From Arthrobacter agilis (lineage in GTDB: Bacteria; Actinomycetota; Actinomycetes; Actinomycetales; Micrococcaceae), in assembly GCF_002157505.1 (NCBI RefSeq), contig NZ_NFSC01000028.1:248001-312000 (forward strand): 64,000 nt of DNA, given 5' to 3'. The translations under genes and the position numbers were made by a program. This document shows positions 8,305 through 16,229 of this stretch, piece by piece. The notes under the pieces are model-generated. The model worked only from the letters and a program-made list of their open reading frames with translations. It searched no databases and had not been told where the DNA came from. Position 1 is the first letter of the stretch; each line of letters begins with the position of its first letter.

Positions 8305-9720
8305 ATGACCGATCCCGATGCCACCGCCCCGTTCCGCTCCGAGCACGATCTCCTGGGCGACAGGGATGTCCCCGCCCAGGCGTATTGGGGCGTCCATACG
8401 CTGCGCGCGGTGGAGAACTTCCCCATCACCGGGCAGCCCCTGTCCTCCAACATGCATCTGGTCCGGGGTCTGGCTGCAGTGAAGCTCGCCGCCGCCCGCA
8501 CCAATCACGAGCTCGGCCTGCTCGACGCCGAACGCGCCCGGGCCATCGAGGAAGCCTGCGCCGATGTCATGGCGGGCCGGCTCAGCGAGCAGTTCGTCGT
8601 GGACGTCATCCAGGGCGGTGCCGGGACGTCGTCGAACATGAACGCCAACGAGGTCATCGCCAACAGGGCCCTGGAAATCCTCGGACACCCGAAGGGCGAC
8701 TACGCGCGGCTGCACCCCAATGACCACGTCAACCTCAGCCAGTCCACGAACGACGTGTATCCGACGGCGGTCAAGCTGGGCACGATCTTCGCCGCTCGGG
8801 AGCTGCTCGAAGCGCTCACGGAGCTCGAAGATGCCTTCGCCGCGAAGGCCCTCGAATTCCGCACGGTCGTGAAGATGGGCCGCACGCAACTCCAGGACGC
8901 GGTCCCCATGACTCTCGGCCAGGAATTCGGCACGTACGCCGTCACGATCGGCGAGGACCGACTCCGCCTGGCGGAAGCCGATCTGCTGATCCACGAGATC
9001 AACCTCGGTGCGACGGCGATCGGCACGGGCCTGAACGCCCCGGCCGGGTACGCCGAGGCCGCCTGCCGGCATCTGGCGGAGATCACGGGCCTGCCGCTCG
9101 TCACGGCGGTGGACCTGATCGAGGCGACGCAGGATGTCGGCGCCTTCGTGCACCTCTCCGGCGTGCTCAAGCGCGTCGCGGTGAAGCTGTCCAAGATCTG
9201 CAACGACCTGCGGCTGCTCTCCTCCGGCCCGCGTGCCGGCTTCGGTGAGATCAACCTCCCCGCGGTGCAGTCCGGTTCCTCGATCATGCCCGGGAAGATC
9301 AACCCGGTCATCCCGGAGGTGGTCAGCCAGGTCGCCTACGAGGTCATCGGCAATGACGTCACCATCACCATGGCCGCGGAAGCCGGCCAGCTGCAGCTCA
9401 ACGCCTTCGAGCCGATCATCGTCCACAGCCTCCACAAGAGCATCTCCCACCTGGAAGCAGCATGCCGCACCCTCGCGGCCCGCTGTGTCCGGGGCATCAC
9501 CGCCAACACCGAACACCTCCGCCTCACGGTGGAACAATCCATCGGCCTGGTCACGGCCCTCAACCCGCAACTGGGCTACGCCACCGCAACGGCCATCGCC
9601 CAGGAAGCCCTCGCCACCGGCAAGGGCGTTGCGGAACTCGTACTCGAACACGGGCTGCTCACCGGCGAGCAGCTCACCGAACTCCTCAGCCCGCGGCGCC
9701 TCGCCAACCTGAGCAAGTAA
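8305..9720 (+). CDS. aspA: Aspartate ammonia-lyase
   Basis: The 471-residue protein is a fumarase/aspartase superfamily enzyme that converts L-aspartate to fumarate and ammonia. The superfamily signature GSSIMPGKINP with the catalytic Ser loop is at about residues 322-332, and other conserved blocks are GGAGTSSNMNANEV, NLSQSTNDVYPTAV and GRTQLQDAVPMTLGQE. Length matches aspartases. The Gln-Leu-Gln-Leu-Asn (GQLQLNAFEP) stretch favours aspartase over class II fumarase, though that distinction is not absolute. I chose ATG 8305, preceded by GAGG, over a GTG at 8293 that overlaps the asparaginase stop. It feeds asparagine nitrogen and carbon into central metabolism. Confidence 0.88.
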   Translation: MTDPDATAPFRSEHDLLGDRDVPAQAYWGVHTLRAVENFPITGQPLSSNMHLVRGLAAVKLAAARTNHELGLLDAERARAIEEACADVMAGRLSEQFVVDVIQGGAGTSSNMNANEVIANRALEILGHPKGDYARLHPNDHVNLSQSTNDVYPTAVKLGTIFAARELLEALTELEDAFAAKALEFRTVVKMGRTQLQDAVPMTLGQEFGTYAVTIGEDRLRLAEADLLIHEINLGATAIGTGLNAPAGYAEAACRHLAEITGLPLVTAVDLIEATQDVGAFVHLSGVLKRVAVKLSKICNDLRLLSSGPRAGFGEINLPAVQSGSSIMPGKINPVIPEVVSQVAYEVIGNDVTITMAAEAGQLQLNAFEPIIVHSLHKSISHLEAACRTLAARCVRGITANTEHLRLTVEQSIGLVTALNPQLGYATATAIAQEALATGKGVAELVLEHGLLTGEQLTELLSPRRLANLSK

Positions 9721-9729
9721 AGGACCGTC

Positions 9730-11277
9730 ATGACACAGCAACGACCGGCCACGCAGCAACCGGCCATCTCCGACCACACGATCCCGGCGCACGCCCACGC
9801 CTCCGAGGCGACCCTCCACCGCGAGGACGAGGGTTACCACAAGGGCCTGAAGCCCCGGCAGGTCCAGATGATCGCCATCGGTGGCGCCATCGGCACCGGG
9901 CTCTTCATGGGTGCCGGCGGCCGCCTCGCCACGGCGGGCCCTGCGCTCATCCTCAGCTACGCGATCTGCGGTTTCTTCGCCTTCATGATCCTCCGGGCCC
10001 TCGGCGAACTGGTCATGCACCGGCCCTCCTCCGGTTCGTTCGTCTCCTACGCCCGCGAGTTCTTCGGCGAGAAGGCCGCCTTCGTCACGGGCTGGCTGTA
10101 CTGGCTGAACTGGGCCATGACCGCGATCGTGGACATCACGGCCGTCGCGCTGTACATGAATTTCTTCCGGAAGTACTGGGCGCCGATCGCGGACGTACCG
10201 CAGTGGGCCTGGGCCCTGGCCGCCCTCGTCCTGGTGCTGGGCCTGAACCTCATCAGCGTCAAGGTGTTCGGGGAACTCGAGTTCTGGTTCGCGCTGATCA
10301 AGGTGGTGGCCCTGGTGTCCTTCCTGATCGTGGGAATCTACTTCGTGATCTTCGGGACACCCGTGGACGGCCAGGAGGTCGGCTTGAGCCTCATCGCGAG
10401 CAACGGTGGCATGTTCCCCAACGGCCTGCTGCCCGCCGTCGTGGTGATGCAGGGTGTGGTGTTCGCCTATGCCTCGATCGAGCTGATCGGCACCGCCGCG
10501 GGTGAGACCGAGAACCCGGAGAAGATCATGCCTAAGGCCATCAACACGGTGATCGTGCGCATCGCGGTGTTCTACGTCGGCTCGCTCATCCTGCTCTCGT
10601 TGCTGCTGCCCTACACCTCCTACAAGGCCGGCGAGAGTCCGTTCGTGACGTTCTTCGGCTCCATCGGGGTGAACGGCGTGGACGCCATCATGAACCTGGT
10701 GGTCCTCACTGCGGCGTTGTCCTCGCTCAATGCCGGCCTGTATTCCACGGGCCGCATCATGCGCTCCATGTCGGTCGCGGGTTCCGCCCCGAAGTTCGCG
10801 TCACGGATGAACAAGGCAGGCGTTCCGTACGGCGGCATCGCCCTGACCGCGGCCGTCGCTCTTCTCGGCGTCGTCCTCAACGCGGTGGTTCCCGCTCAGG
10901 CGTTCGAGATCGTGCTGAATGTCGCGTCCCTGGGCATCATCAGCACCTGGGGCGTCATCGTCCTGTGCCAGATGCAGCTGGCGCGGCTGGCCAAGCGCGG
11001 CGAGCTGCTGCGCCCGGCCTTCCGGATGCCCGGCGCCCCCGTCACCGGCTGGATCACCCTCGCGTTCCTCCTGGCGGTGCTGGTCCTCATGGCCTTCGAC
11101 TCGCCCGTGGGCACGTGGACCATCGGCTCCCTGGTGGTCATCGTCCCCCTGCTGATGCTCGGCTGGCGGCTGTGCCGCGACCGCGTCCTGGAACTCGCTG
11201 CAGTCCGCGACGGTCACACCGGTCCGTACCCCCTGGTGGCGAACCGTCCCGGTCCCGGTGCAAAGGCCCGCGACTAG
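9730..11277 (+). CDS. ansP: L-asparagine permease (AnsP-type APC transporter)
   Basis: The 515-residue protein has about twelve membrane helices and the amino acid-polyamine-organocation signature near the N-terminus ([20 protein letters not shown]). The blocks [27 protein letters not shown] and [17 protein letters not shown] closely match what I recall of enterobacterial AnsP. It is a secondary amino-acid importer in the cytoplasmic membrane. It follows aspA by 9 bp with an AAAGGA site, so the set regulator, asparaginase, aspartase, permease forms a coherent asparagine uptake and deamination operon. Uptake of related amino acids cannot be excluded. Confidence 0.85.
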   Translation: MTQQRPATQQPAISDHTIPAHAHASEATLHREDEGYHKGLKPRQVQMIAIGGAIGTGLFMGAGGRLATAGPALILSYAICGFFAFMILRALGELVMHRPSSGSFVSYAREFFGEKAAFVTGWLYWLNWAMTAIVDITAVALYMNFFRKYWAPIADVPQWAWALAALVLVLGLNLISVKVFGELEFWFALIKVVALVSFLIVGIYFVIFGTPVDGQEVGLSLIASNGGMFPNGLLPAVVVMQGVVFAYASIELIGTAAGETENPEKIMPKAINTVIVRIAVFYVGSLILLSLLLPYTSYKAGESPFVTFFGSIGVNGVDAIMNLVVLTAALSSLNAGLYSTGRIMRSMSVAGSAPKFASRMNKAGVPYGGIALTAAVALLGVVLNAVVPAQAFEIVLNVASLGIISTWGVIVLCQMQLARLAKRGELLRPAFRMPGAPVTGWITLAFLLAVLVLMAFDSPVGTWTIGSLVVIVPLLMLGWRLCRDRVLELAAVRDGHTGPYPLVANRPGPGAKARD

Positions 11278-11301
11278 TCGAATCATCCGGCATCGCTGGA
11301 G

Positions 11302-11353
11302 CGAACGGACGCACGAGAAACCCGCGGAGTGCGGGGGCCTCTGCGTCCGTTCG
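11302..11353 (+). terminator. Large two-tier hairpin after the asparagine operon
   Basis: A perfect 12-bp outer stem (CGAACGGACGCA at 11302-11313 with TGCGTCCGTTCG at 11342-11353) encloses an inner 5-bp stem (CCCGC at 11321 with GCGGG at 11331). It lies 25 bp after the permease stop. A C-rich tract rather than a U-tract follows, so it is not a canonical intrinsic terminator; an RNA 3' end or processing site is likely. Confidence 0.5.
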
Positions 11354-11467
11354 TGCTTCCCCCCCTCCCCCGCGGTGGTCGGCGTCGCCCCTTCCTGCTT
11401 CTGCAGCTCGTGCCGCGGCGCCCTTTTGTCCCTAGGATGACGCAGTACCAGGAGAAAGCGTGTCGAC

Positions 11468-12328
11468 ATGCACGAGCAGACTGCGATATTCGAGGGCGAG
11501 CGCCCGCGGCTCCTCCGCCTGGCCGAGCGGATCATCTCCGATCATGGCGAAGCGGAGGACATCGTCCAGCAGGCGTGGCTGCGGCTGGCCTCTGCGGAGC
11601 AGATCGACCATGTCCCGGCCTGGCTGACGACCGTCACCACCCGGCTGTGCCTCGACCGGCTGCGGGCAAAGACGCCCGTGCCTCAGGACGACGTCGAGGA
11701 TTACGACCAGGACTACGCCGAGACCTCTCCGGATCCGGCCGACGAGGTGGCCCTGGCCGACACCGTCGGTCTCGCCCTGCAGGTCGTTCTCGAACGCCTG
11801 ACACCCCGCGAGCGGGTGGCGTTCGTCCTTCACGAGAGCTTCGACGTCGACTTCGCGACCATCGCCACCATTCTCGACGCCAGCCCCGACTCGGCCCGAA
11901 AGCTCGCCTCGCGGGCTCGGGCCAAGGTCGCCCGCCCCTCCCCCGTCAGAATGCCCGACTGGCAGGTCGTCGATGCGTTCCTCGCTGCCGCGCGCGGAGG
12001 TGACTTCAGCCGCCTGCTCGAACTGCTCGCTCCCGACGTGATCGTCACGGGCGACGACGCCGCTGTTGTGCTGGGCACGCCCCAGAGGTTGGCGGGGCGC
12101 CAGGAGGTTGCTTCCTTCTTCAACGGCGCGGCCAAGACGGCGTTCGCGGTGTTCCTTGGTTCGCGCCCGGGCGCGGCATGGATCCACCGCGGCGAGGTCA
12201 AGGTGGTCTTCGACTTCACCATCGTCGGCGGCCGGGTCGGCGGCATCACCTTCCGGGCCGCTCCCGAAGCACTGGCCTCGGTGCAACGCCGCAAGGCGGC
12301 CGGACTGGCTCAGTCCTCGGACAGCTGA
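11468..12328 (+). CDS. ECF sigma factor with C-terminal SnoaL-like domain (SigJ/ECF41-like)
   Basis: The 286-residue protein has sigma region 2 (about 10-75: ERIISDHGEAEDIVQQAWLRLASAEQIDHVPAWL) and region 4 (about 100-150: LTPRERVAFVLHESFDVDFATIATILDASPDSARKLASRARAKV). A SnoaL/NTF2-like tail follows from about residue 160 (DAFLAAARGGDFSRLLELLAPDV). In ECF41 and SigJ groups this tail modulates polymerase binding and replaces a separate anti-sigma factor, and none is encoded nearby. The DGGGK motif expected in ECF41 tails is not seen (the site reads GDDAAVV), so subgroup assignment is tentative. Its 3' end overlaps the convergent DUF1059-like gene by 19 bp. Confidence 0.82.
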   Translation: MHEQTAIFEGERPRLLRLAERIISDHGEAEDIVQQAWLRLASAEQIDHVPAWLTTVTTRLCLDRLRAKTPVPQDDVEDYDQDYAETSPDPADEVALADTVGLALQVVLERLTPRERVAFVLHESFDVDFATIATILDASPDSARKLASRARAKVARPSPVRMPDWQVVDAFLAAARGGDFSRLLELLAPDVIVTGDDAAVVLGTPQRLAGRQEVASFFNGAAKTAFAVFLGSRPGAAWIHRGEVKVVFDFTIVGGRVGGITFRAAPEALASVQRRKAAGLAQSSDS

Positions 12329-12546
12329 GCGAAAGCCTTCTTCGTGTCGCGGTACCAGCCCATCGCGGCCAGCGGCCTGCGCCACCGGCTCTTCATCTCC
12401 TCGTGTGCCGGCCCATGGGTGGTATCGCCGGCCCGCACGGCATCGCGCAGATGGCGATCCTGGGCCTTGATCACCGCATCGGCGTCGTCGCCCCGGAGCG
12501 TGTGGTCGCACGGGCCGCCGAGCTGGCTGCAGGTCATCGTCTTCAT
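12310..12546 (-). CDS. DUF1059-like small protein
   Basis: This 78-residue protein begins MKTMTCSQLGGPCD, the hallmark start of DUF1059 proteins, and continues with a helical, charged region ending in YRDTKKAFAQLSED. The function of the family is not established; the two N-terminal cysteines suggest metal or redox chemistry, which is inference. I chose ATG 12546 because AAGG lies nine bases upstream. The ATG at 12555 is too close to that site. The gene converges on the ECF sigma factor gene and overlaps its last 19 bp, so mutual antisense effects are possible. Confidence 0.75.
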   Translation of the reverse strand: MKTMTCSQLGGPCDHTLRGDDADAVIKAQDRHLRDAVRAGDTTHGPAHEEMKSRWRRPLAAMGWYRDTKKAFAQLSED

Positions 12547-12731
12547 GGTTCTCATCCTTCGGTTGAGCGGGCTTCCCCCGGCAGGGCTCCGATGCCCTGT
12601 ACTTGTATGACGGATGGCGGGGCGGAGTTGTGACCGATGGCGAACATCCGCAGCGTTCGTGGTGCGACACCGTTCCATCACGATTTCAGGAAGCGCTGCC
12701 CTGGGGACACGACCCTCTATACCCTCTGCAC

Positions 12732-13172
12732 ATGCGAGCTACCACGACCAGTCTCAGCATCGCCCTGTTCCTCACCTGCCTCGCCGGCTGTGGCTACGCT
12801 TCAGGCGCGACCTGCGTCGATTGGGTCCGCTTCGAGACGCCGCAGGAGAAATTCGACCAAGCTGAGCTGGTGATCGTCGGGTCCGGAACGGAACGGGATG
12901 GGACCGAGTCGATCTACGATGCCGAGGCACACTCCTATCGGATGGACGTGGCCGAGGTGCTGAAGGGCGAACTCCCGAGTGGGACCGTACGCGTGTCGTC
13001 GATGCCGGTGACCTGCACCGCGGGCAGCCAGTACCCCGAGGGCGACCCGCTCGACGGGGCTTCCGACGTGCTGATCTTCGCGAACCGGCACGAGGGGGAG
13101 TGGTTCACCCTGACTCCCTTCGACGGGGTCCTCCCCTACTCCGAAGACATCGCGAGTTCCCTCATCCGATAA
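12732..13172 (+). CDS. Small putative lipoprotein of unknown function
   Basis: This 146-residue protein starts MRATTTSLSIALFLTCLAGC, a lipoprotein signal with lipobox LAGC and the lipidated Cys at 20. The mature domain (FDQAELVIVGSGTERD; YRMDVAEVLKGELPSGTVRVSSMP; LIFANRHEGEWFTLTPFDGVLPYSED) looks like an all-beta extracytoplasmic domain of a kind found in many Gram-positive surface proteins. I do not recognise a named family with certainty. There is no ribosome site, but TATACC lies eight bases before the ATG, consistent with a leaderless message. It is flanked by unrelated genes. Confidence 0.65.
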   Translation: MRATTTSLSIALFLTCLAGCGYASGATCVDWVRFETPQEKFDQAELVIVGSGTERDGTESIYDAEAHSYRMDVAEVLKGELPSGTVRVSSMPVTCTAGSQYPEGDPLDGASDVLIFANRHEGEWFTLTPFDGVLPYSEDIASSLIR

Positions 13173-13346
13173 ATCCTGCGGGCACAGGGCACGACGACGG
13201 GTGCCGCACCTCCCAGCGGGGTCGGCGGGAGGGTCTGTGGCCGAATCCTAGTGATGAGGGGCGTTTTTACTACTCTCCGGCGAGGCCGTGAACCGCCACT
13301 CTTACTCAAGGGGCCCGGTGGTCGGGCGCCGAACAGGAGCCGGAGC

Positions 13347-14762
13347 ATGGAGCAGCGCATGCAATCGATCAAGAAGAATCCAGGAAACGTCGTGCGATCA
13401 TTGCTCCGACGTCTGGCGGGCATCACCGTTTCCGTGGCATTGGTCGCGGGCACACTCGTCGGGACCGTGCTGGTGGGCTCGGACATCGTCCAGCGGGACA
13501 ACGCTGCCGTCATTCCCGTTGCAGCAAGCCTCGCCCTGCCGGTACCGGCGGCATCCTCGGAAGGGCCAGTCAGGGTTGCGGTGGTTCTCGGGCGGACCGG
13601 CACCGAGGCGGCGGATGTCCTGGCCCCCTACGACGTGCTAGCGAGCTCGGGTTCCTTCTCGGTGTACACCGTTTCCCAGGACAGGGCACCGGTTCAGTTG
13701 GTGGGAGCACTCCCGGTTCTTCCGACGCACACCTTCTCCGACATCGACGGCGGCGTCGTCGCCCCTCCGGATCTTGTGGTGGTTCCGGCAGTCGAGGAAC
13801 CGGCCGGCGAGGAGGAGGCGGGCACACGCGCGTGGATCGTCAGGCAAGCCGATCGCGGTGCCCGGATCCTGGGAGTCTGCAGTGGGTCGATGCTGCTGGC
13901 GGCCGCCGGCCTACTCGACGGCCACTCGGCGACCTCCCACTGGTCCCGCCTCAAGTCCCTGCGCCAGAGCAACCCCGACGTCCAGTGGGTCGGCGGACAG
14001 CGCTACGTCCAGGACGGCCAGTTCACGACGACGGCCGGTGTGAGTTCCGGTGTGCCCGGTGCCTTGCGGATGGTTCATGACTTCGCAGGTCCCGAGGAAG
14101 CCGCCCGGGTCGGCGCGCTGGTGGGATACCCCGGCTGGTCCGTGGCCGGCAGTACGTCCGTCCCGGAGCAGGCATTCGCCGCCGCGGACGCGCAGGTAGG
14201 GCTCAACGCCGTCCTTCCCTGGTTCCGCCCCATCGTCGGCATCGGGCTGACCGACGGCATCGGCGAGATGGACGCTGTGGCGACGTTCGAGGCCTATATG
14301 GTCTCGGGAGCCGCCGCAACGGTCGCCGTCGCGGCCACCCCCAGCATCACCACTCGGCACGGGATGGTGCTGCTTACCACGCCCGTGTCCGCGCACGGAC
14401 CCGCCGTCGACCGCTTGGTGCTCCCGGGCTCGGTAGCCCCGGACGCCCGCTTGAGCGTCTGGGGTTCGGAGCGGTCGATCAGAGCGGATGTGATCACCCC
14501 CGGCGAGGGACGAACGGCGTTCGACAGCGCGCTGGAGGAACTTCCCGCTCATGCTGGAAGCGCTACCGTCGCGGCCACAGCGAAGTTCATCGACTATCCC
14601 GTCGAGCAGCTCGACCTGGACACGGAGGCGCACGGCTTCCGATCGATTCTCCTGCTTGGCGTTGCAGTCCTTCTCGCACTGGGATCCGGCGCCCTTCCCA
14701 GCCTCCTCGCCCGCCTGACGCGGCGTTCGCCTGCCCGCGGCGATCTGAGGACCAGCCCGTGA
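13347..14762 (+). CDS. Membrane-anchored tandem DJ-1/PfpI-like protein
   Basis: The 471-residue protein has an N-terminal membrane helix (about 24-44), an extracytoplasmic DJ-1/PfpI domain (about 75-260) and a second, more degenerate DJ-1-like half (PIVGIGLTDGIGEMDAVATFEAYMV onward, about 290-390). A C-terminal membrane helix lies near 428-450. The nucleophile elbow is GVCSGS with Cys 178, followed by MLLAAAGLLDGHSATSHW, which matches GlxA-type regulators, but there is no AraC helix-turn-helix domain. It may sense or transform a small molecule at the cell surface, which is inference. GGAG lies seven bases before the ATG at 13347. The neighbouring convergent gene is a GlxA-type regulator carrying the same domain. 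Confidence 0.7.
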   Translation: MEQRMQSIKKNPGNVVRSLLRRLAGITVSVALVAGTLVGTVLVGSDIVQRDNAAVIPVAASLALPVPAASSEGPVRVAVVLGRTGTEAADVLAPYDVLASSGSFSVYTVSQDRAPVQLVGALPVLPTHTFSDIDGGVVAPPDLVVVPAVEEPAGEEEAGTRAWIVRQADRGARILGVCSGSMLLAAAGLLDGHSATSHWSRLKSLRQSNPDVQWVGGQRYVQDGQFTTTAGVSSGVPGALRMVHDFAGPEEAARVGALVGYPGWSVAGSTSVPEQAFAAADAQVGLNAVLPWFRPIVGIGLTDGIGEMDAVATFEAYMVSGAAATVAVAATPSITTRHGMVLLTTPVSAHGPAVDRLVLPGSVAPDARLSVWGSERSIRADVITPGEGRTAFDSALEELPAHAGSATVAATAKFIDYPVEQLDLDTEAHGFRSILLLGVAVLLALGSGALPSLLARLTRRSPARGDLRTSP

Positions 14763-14863
14763 CGGCTGCCGGACCCCTCGTACCGGCCGCGATTCCGGGC
14801 CCGCGGCGGTCTGAGGACCAGCCTGTGACGGCCGCCGGAGCCCTCGTAGCGGGCCGCCCGACC
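14733..14863 (+). repeat. Imperfect 66-bp tandem duplication across a stop codon
   Basis: Two copies with a 66-bp period start at 14733 and 14799, each beginning GCCCGCGGCG, continuing TCTGAGGACCAGCC and containing GTGACGG. The first copy covers the last ten codons and the TGA of the DJ-1-like gene; the second is noncoding and about 85 percent identical by eye. Confidence 0.7.
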
Positions 14864-14885
14864 GGCGCCATGCAGGTGGATACAC

Positions 14886-15868
14886 CTAGGCGGGGACAGC
14901 CGCCCGGTTCCTGCCCTGATAGAGGCGACGGTAGCTGGAGGGCGTCGTGGTGAATCTCCGCTCGAACTGGAGCCGGAAGTTGGCGGTTGTTCCCAGGCCG
15001 GTCCTTCCGGCGATGGCCTGCACCGTCAGATCAGTGGTTTCCAGGAGCCGGCATGCCTCCGCGATGCGTTGGTCGTCGAGCCACCTCAGGGGTGGTGCTC
15101 CTGCCTCGGACACGAATTTCCGGGTGAAGCTTCTGGGGGCCCACCCTGCATGGGCGGCCAGATCGTCGACCGTGAGCGGTTCGGCCAGGTTCTGGCGGGC
15201 CCAGGCACAGGTGTCGGCGAAGAGGTCCAGGGGCGCTGCGACCGGACGTTCCATGAACTGGATCTGGCCCCCTTCCCTGTGCGGGGCCACGAGCATGCGG
15301 CGTGCAATGCTGTTCGCTGCCTCGGTTCCATAGTCCTTCCGGACCAGATGAAGGCAGAGGTCGATGCCGGCGGCCACTCCGGCGCTCGTGCTGATCCGGC
15401 CCTCGTCGATGTACAGAACACCTGCGTCGACCGAGACGTCGGGATACAGGGTCTGAAGGCGTTGGGCGTTCTTCCAGTGGGTGGTCGCCCTCTTGCCGTC
15501 CAGCAGGCCCGCGGCAGCGAGAGCGAAAGCGCCGGTGCAGACCGACACCACACGAGCACCTCGGGCCGCCGCGTCACGGAGGGCCCGGCAGACCTCCGGA
15601 GGAGGATCATCGAGCGGTGCATAACCGGGCACCACGACCGTGTCCGCGGACAGGAAGGATCGAGCCCATCCTGGGCCTGGATCGAGTACCCGGACGTGGT
15701 CGGGACCAGGCCGAGCTCCCCTGCGCAAACCCGGAAAAAGTATTTCTCACGCTCATCCTCATGCCCGAAAACCTGGGCCGGGATCGCGAGGTCGAAGGCC
15801 ACCACGTTCGGCAAGGCCAGGGCGACGACTCGGTGCATGGGATCGCTGTACTGACCCGGCAGCTTCAC
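14886..15868 (-). pseudogene. GlxA-family (DJ-1/PfpI + AraC) regulator broken by a frameshift
   Basis: The N-terminal part (GTG at 15868; HRVVALALPNVVAFDLAIPAQVFG through GYSIQAQDGLD) and the rest (SFLSADTVVVPGYAPLDDPP onward) lie in different frames that switch near 15659. The downstream frame holds the DJ-1 elbow VVSVCTGAFALAAAGLLDG and two AraC-type helix-turn-helix motifs (LTVDDLAAHAGWAPRSFTRKF; TVQAIAGRTGLGTTANFRLQFERRF). Joined, they form a normal protein of about 325 residues. One deleted base, or two inserted, explains it. This may be true inactivation or a sequencing error, since the rest is intact. An AGGG site precedes GTG 15868; ATG 15838 is the alternative start. Confidence 0.8.
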
Positions 15869-16229
15869 CGGTCCCTATCGAATTCACGTCCCGTGCATCC
15901 TCGCCGTGCAGTCTCCGCACTCTCCAGGGCTGCGGAAGGCCGGCGGAGAAGACGTGATCGTCTCAGTTCAACGCTACTCACCGTGGTCTGCATCAGGGCA
16001 GCTAAGGGACGAACTCCCCTCTAGTCACGCCGCTCGTCCACACTCACGCTGCCCGTCCGTCCACTCTCACGTTGCTCGTTCGTAGTCACGCTGCTCGTCT
16101 GTAGTCACCTTCCTCGTCCGCGCCACTCCAACGTCCGACGACGGCGACCCCCTGCAACGGCACCCGACTCAGCCGTCCAGTTGCTCCGGGCAGACCTCAA
16201 AATGTCAGTGGCACGCGGGAAAATATGAC
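15869..16229. other. Intergenic region with no gene
   Basis: About 360 bp separate the GlxA-like gene and the DUF222 gene, which diverge. Apart from the degenerate tandem repeat at 16023-16120 I see no coding potential, RNA gene or terminator. AT-rich sequence just before 16230 (GGGAAAATATGAC) holds the likely promoter or ribosome site of the downstream gene. Confidence 0.6.
16023..16120. repeat. Degenerate tandem repeat, five units of 18-21 bp
   Basis: Five consecutive units follow the pattern AGTCACGCTGCTCGTCYGT, starting at 16023, 16042, 16063, 16084 and 16103. Units 1 and 4 agree best. The array is noncoding, lacks dyad symmetry and has no spacers, so it is a minisatellite and not a CRISPR. 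Confidence 0.65.

Noticed and set aside
7750-10020. A 756-codon minus-strand frame opposite asparaginase and aspartase
   Set aside because: It spans two genuine convincing enzymes on the plus strand and has shadow composition.
16023-16120. Tandem repeat as a CRISPR array
   Set aside because: The units are adjacent without unique spacers, are too short, and have no cas genes nearby.
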